A DNA stretch of 6,136 bases from Planctomycetota bacterium. Its GTDB lineage: Bacteria; Planctomycetota; UBA1135; GCA-002686595. The notes under the pieces are model-generated. The model had not been told where the DNA came from, did not search any database, and saw only the letters and a program-made list of their open reading frames with translations. Where the stretch lies: NCBI GenBank assembly GCA_029259675.1, contig JAJDES010000023.1:1-6136 (forward strand), in the 5' to 3' direction. The position numbers and the translations under genes are program-made. Shown in pieces: positions 5,564-6,136 of the stretch. How positions within the stretch are numbered: position 1 is the first letter of the stretch; each line of letters opens with the position of its first letter.

Positions 5564-5580
5564 GTTGTTAAGCTGCGGGG

Positions 5581-6132
5581 ATGGAAATCGTCCTCGTACA
5601 CCCCGAAATTCCCCACAACAGCGGCTGCGCGGCTCGCCTCGCCTGCGCCACCGGGTTGCGTTTGCATCTAGTGGAACCGCTCGGGTTTTCGCTTGAGGAT
5701 CGCTATCTCAAGCGCGCCGGTCTCGACTATTGGCCCTCCGTGGATTTGTGCGTGCACCCATCCTGGGCGGCGGCTGCAAAAACTCTGGCAGCGGAATCTG
5801 AGCGGCCGTTGCAGGAACGCCTGCGCCTTTTCAGCGCGCGCGGCGGGACTTCGCTTTTTGACGTTCAGTTCAATCCCGATGATCTGCTGCTCTTCGGCAG
5901 CGAGACCAAGGGCTTGCCGGCCGAGCTACTTGCGGAGCACGAGGATCGTCGCGTGATCGTTCCGATCGGTCCCAATGTGCGCAGCTTGAACCTGGCCAAT
6001 GTTGTCTGCCTAGCCAGCTACACGGCTATGGTCAGCGCGGGCTTACCCTTACCCGGTGGACAGGGTGACTACCACCCGCCCGCCCCGAGTGCGGAAGTTG
6101 TCGGCCCGACATCCGTGGCCAAACACCTGTGA
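5581..6132 (+). CDS. trmL: tRNA (cytidine/uridine-34 2'-O)-methyltransferase TrmL (183 aa)
   Basis: This is a SPOUT-superfamily (SpoU/TrmH type) methyltransferase that should 2'-O-methylate the wobble nucleotide of tRNA(Leu) isoacceptors using S-adenosylmethionine. The three SpoU motifs are in order: motif 1 IPHNSGCAARLACATG (10-25), motif 2 LLLFGSETKGLP (102-113), and motif 3 VPIGPNVRSLNLANVVCLASY (127-147). The last two form the knotted SAM-binding site. VEPLGF and KRAGLDYW (31-36, 44-51) match the TrmL-specific EPxGF...RAGLDYW block. The 183 residues exceed the 157 of E. coli TrmL, mainly through a Pro-rich C-terminal tail after about 156. At the usually conserved N-T-G-N of motif 1 the last Asn is Cys16. 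An in-frame TAA at 5569-5571 makes the ATG at 5581 the first start. No proper Shine-Dalgarno sequence is seen (GGAG at 5561-5564 is 16 bases away and inside a hairpin arm). Confidence 0.93.
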   Translation: MEIVLVHPEIPHNSGCAARLACATGLRLHLVEPLGFSLEDRYLKRAGLDYWPSVDLCVHPSWAAAAKTLAAESERPLQERLRLFSARGGTSLFDVQFNPDDLLLFGSETKGLPAELLAEHEDRRVIVPIGPNVRSLNLANVVCLASYTAMVSAGLPLPGGQGDYHPPAPSAEVVGPTSVAKHL

Positions 6133-6136
6133 GCGC

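Noticed and set aside
1..6136. Mobile element, CRISPR array, tRNA or rRNA
   Set aside because: I saw no transposase or integrase signature, no spaced direct repeats, no terminal inverted repeats around the ars genes, and no tRNA cloverleaf pattern.

Overview
The window is GC-rich bacterial chromosomal DNA with no sign of a mobile element, CRISPR array or RNA gene. The proteins are a housekeeping tRNA methyltransferase, universal stress proteins, an Acr3-type arsenic operon and a Y-family polymerase. This suggests a free-living high-GC Gram-negative bacterium. I lean towards a myxobacterial/deltaproteobacterial-type or related environmental lineage, but the sequence does not settle this.

Layout. 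Everything left of about 3530 is read on the minus strand and everything right of about 4118 on the plus strand. A divergent gap of about 590 bp (3529-4118) lies between them. In transcription order, the minus-strand genes are a two-domain VOC (glyoxalase-fold) protein (3528-2746), a 257-bp gap holding the ars promoter, arsR (2489-2184), arsC (2148-1717), acr3 (1724-522), and the 5' part of a Y-family DNA polymerase gene (411 to the window edge). The plus-strand genes are a single-domain UspA protein (4119-4571), a tandem two-domain Usp protein (4578-5474), a pair of hairpins, and trmL (5581-6132).

How the genes work together. arsR-arsC-acr3 is a complete arsenic detoxification operon. ArsR senses As(III) and derepresses the operon, thioredoxin-type ArsC reduces arsenate to arsenite, and Acr3 exports arsenite. 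arsC and acr3 overlap by 8 bp, which suggests translational coupling. The arsR promoter, a 16-bp near-palindrome and the start codon are packed together, so the arsR transcript may be leaderless. The two usp genes are 6 bp apart and form a second small operon of three Usp domains. Only the first domain has an intact ATP-binding motif. trmL is a separate tRNA wobble-base modification gene after two hairpins.

I see no clearly new multi-gene system. The points most worth a second look are the enlarged loop in Acr3, the probable leaderless arsR start with its overlapping operator, the degenerate tandem Usp protein, substitutions at conserved positions in the polymerase and in TrmL, and the unexplained divergent intergenic region.
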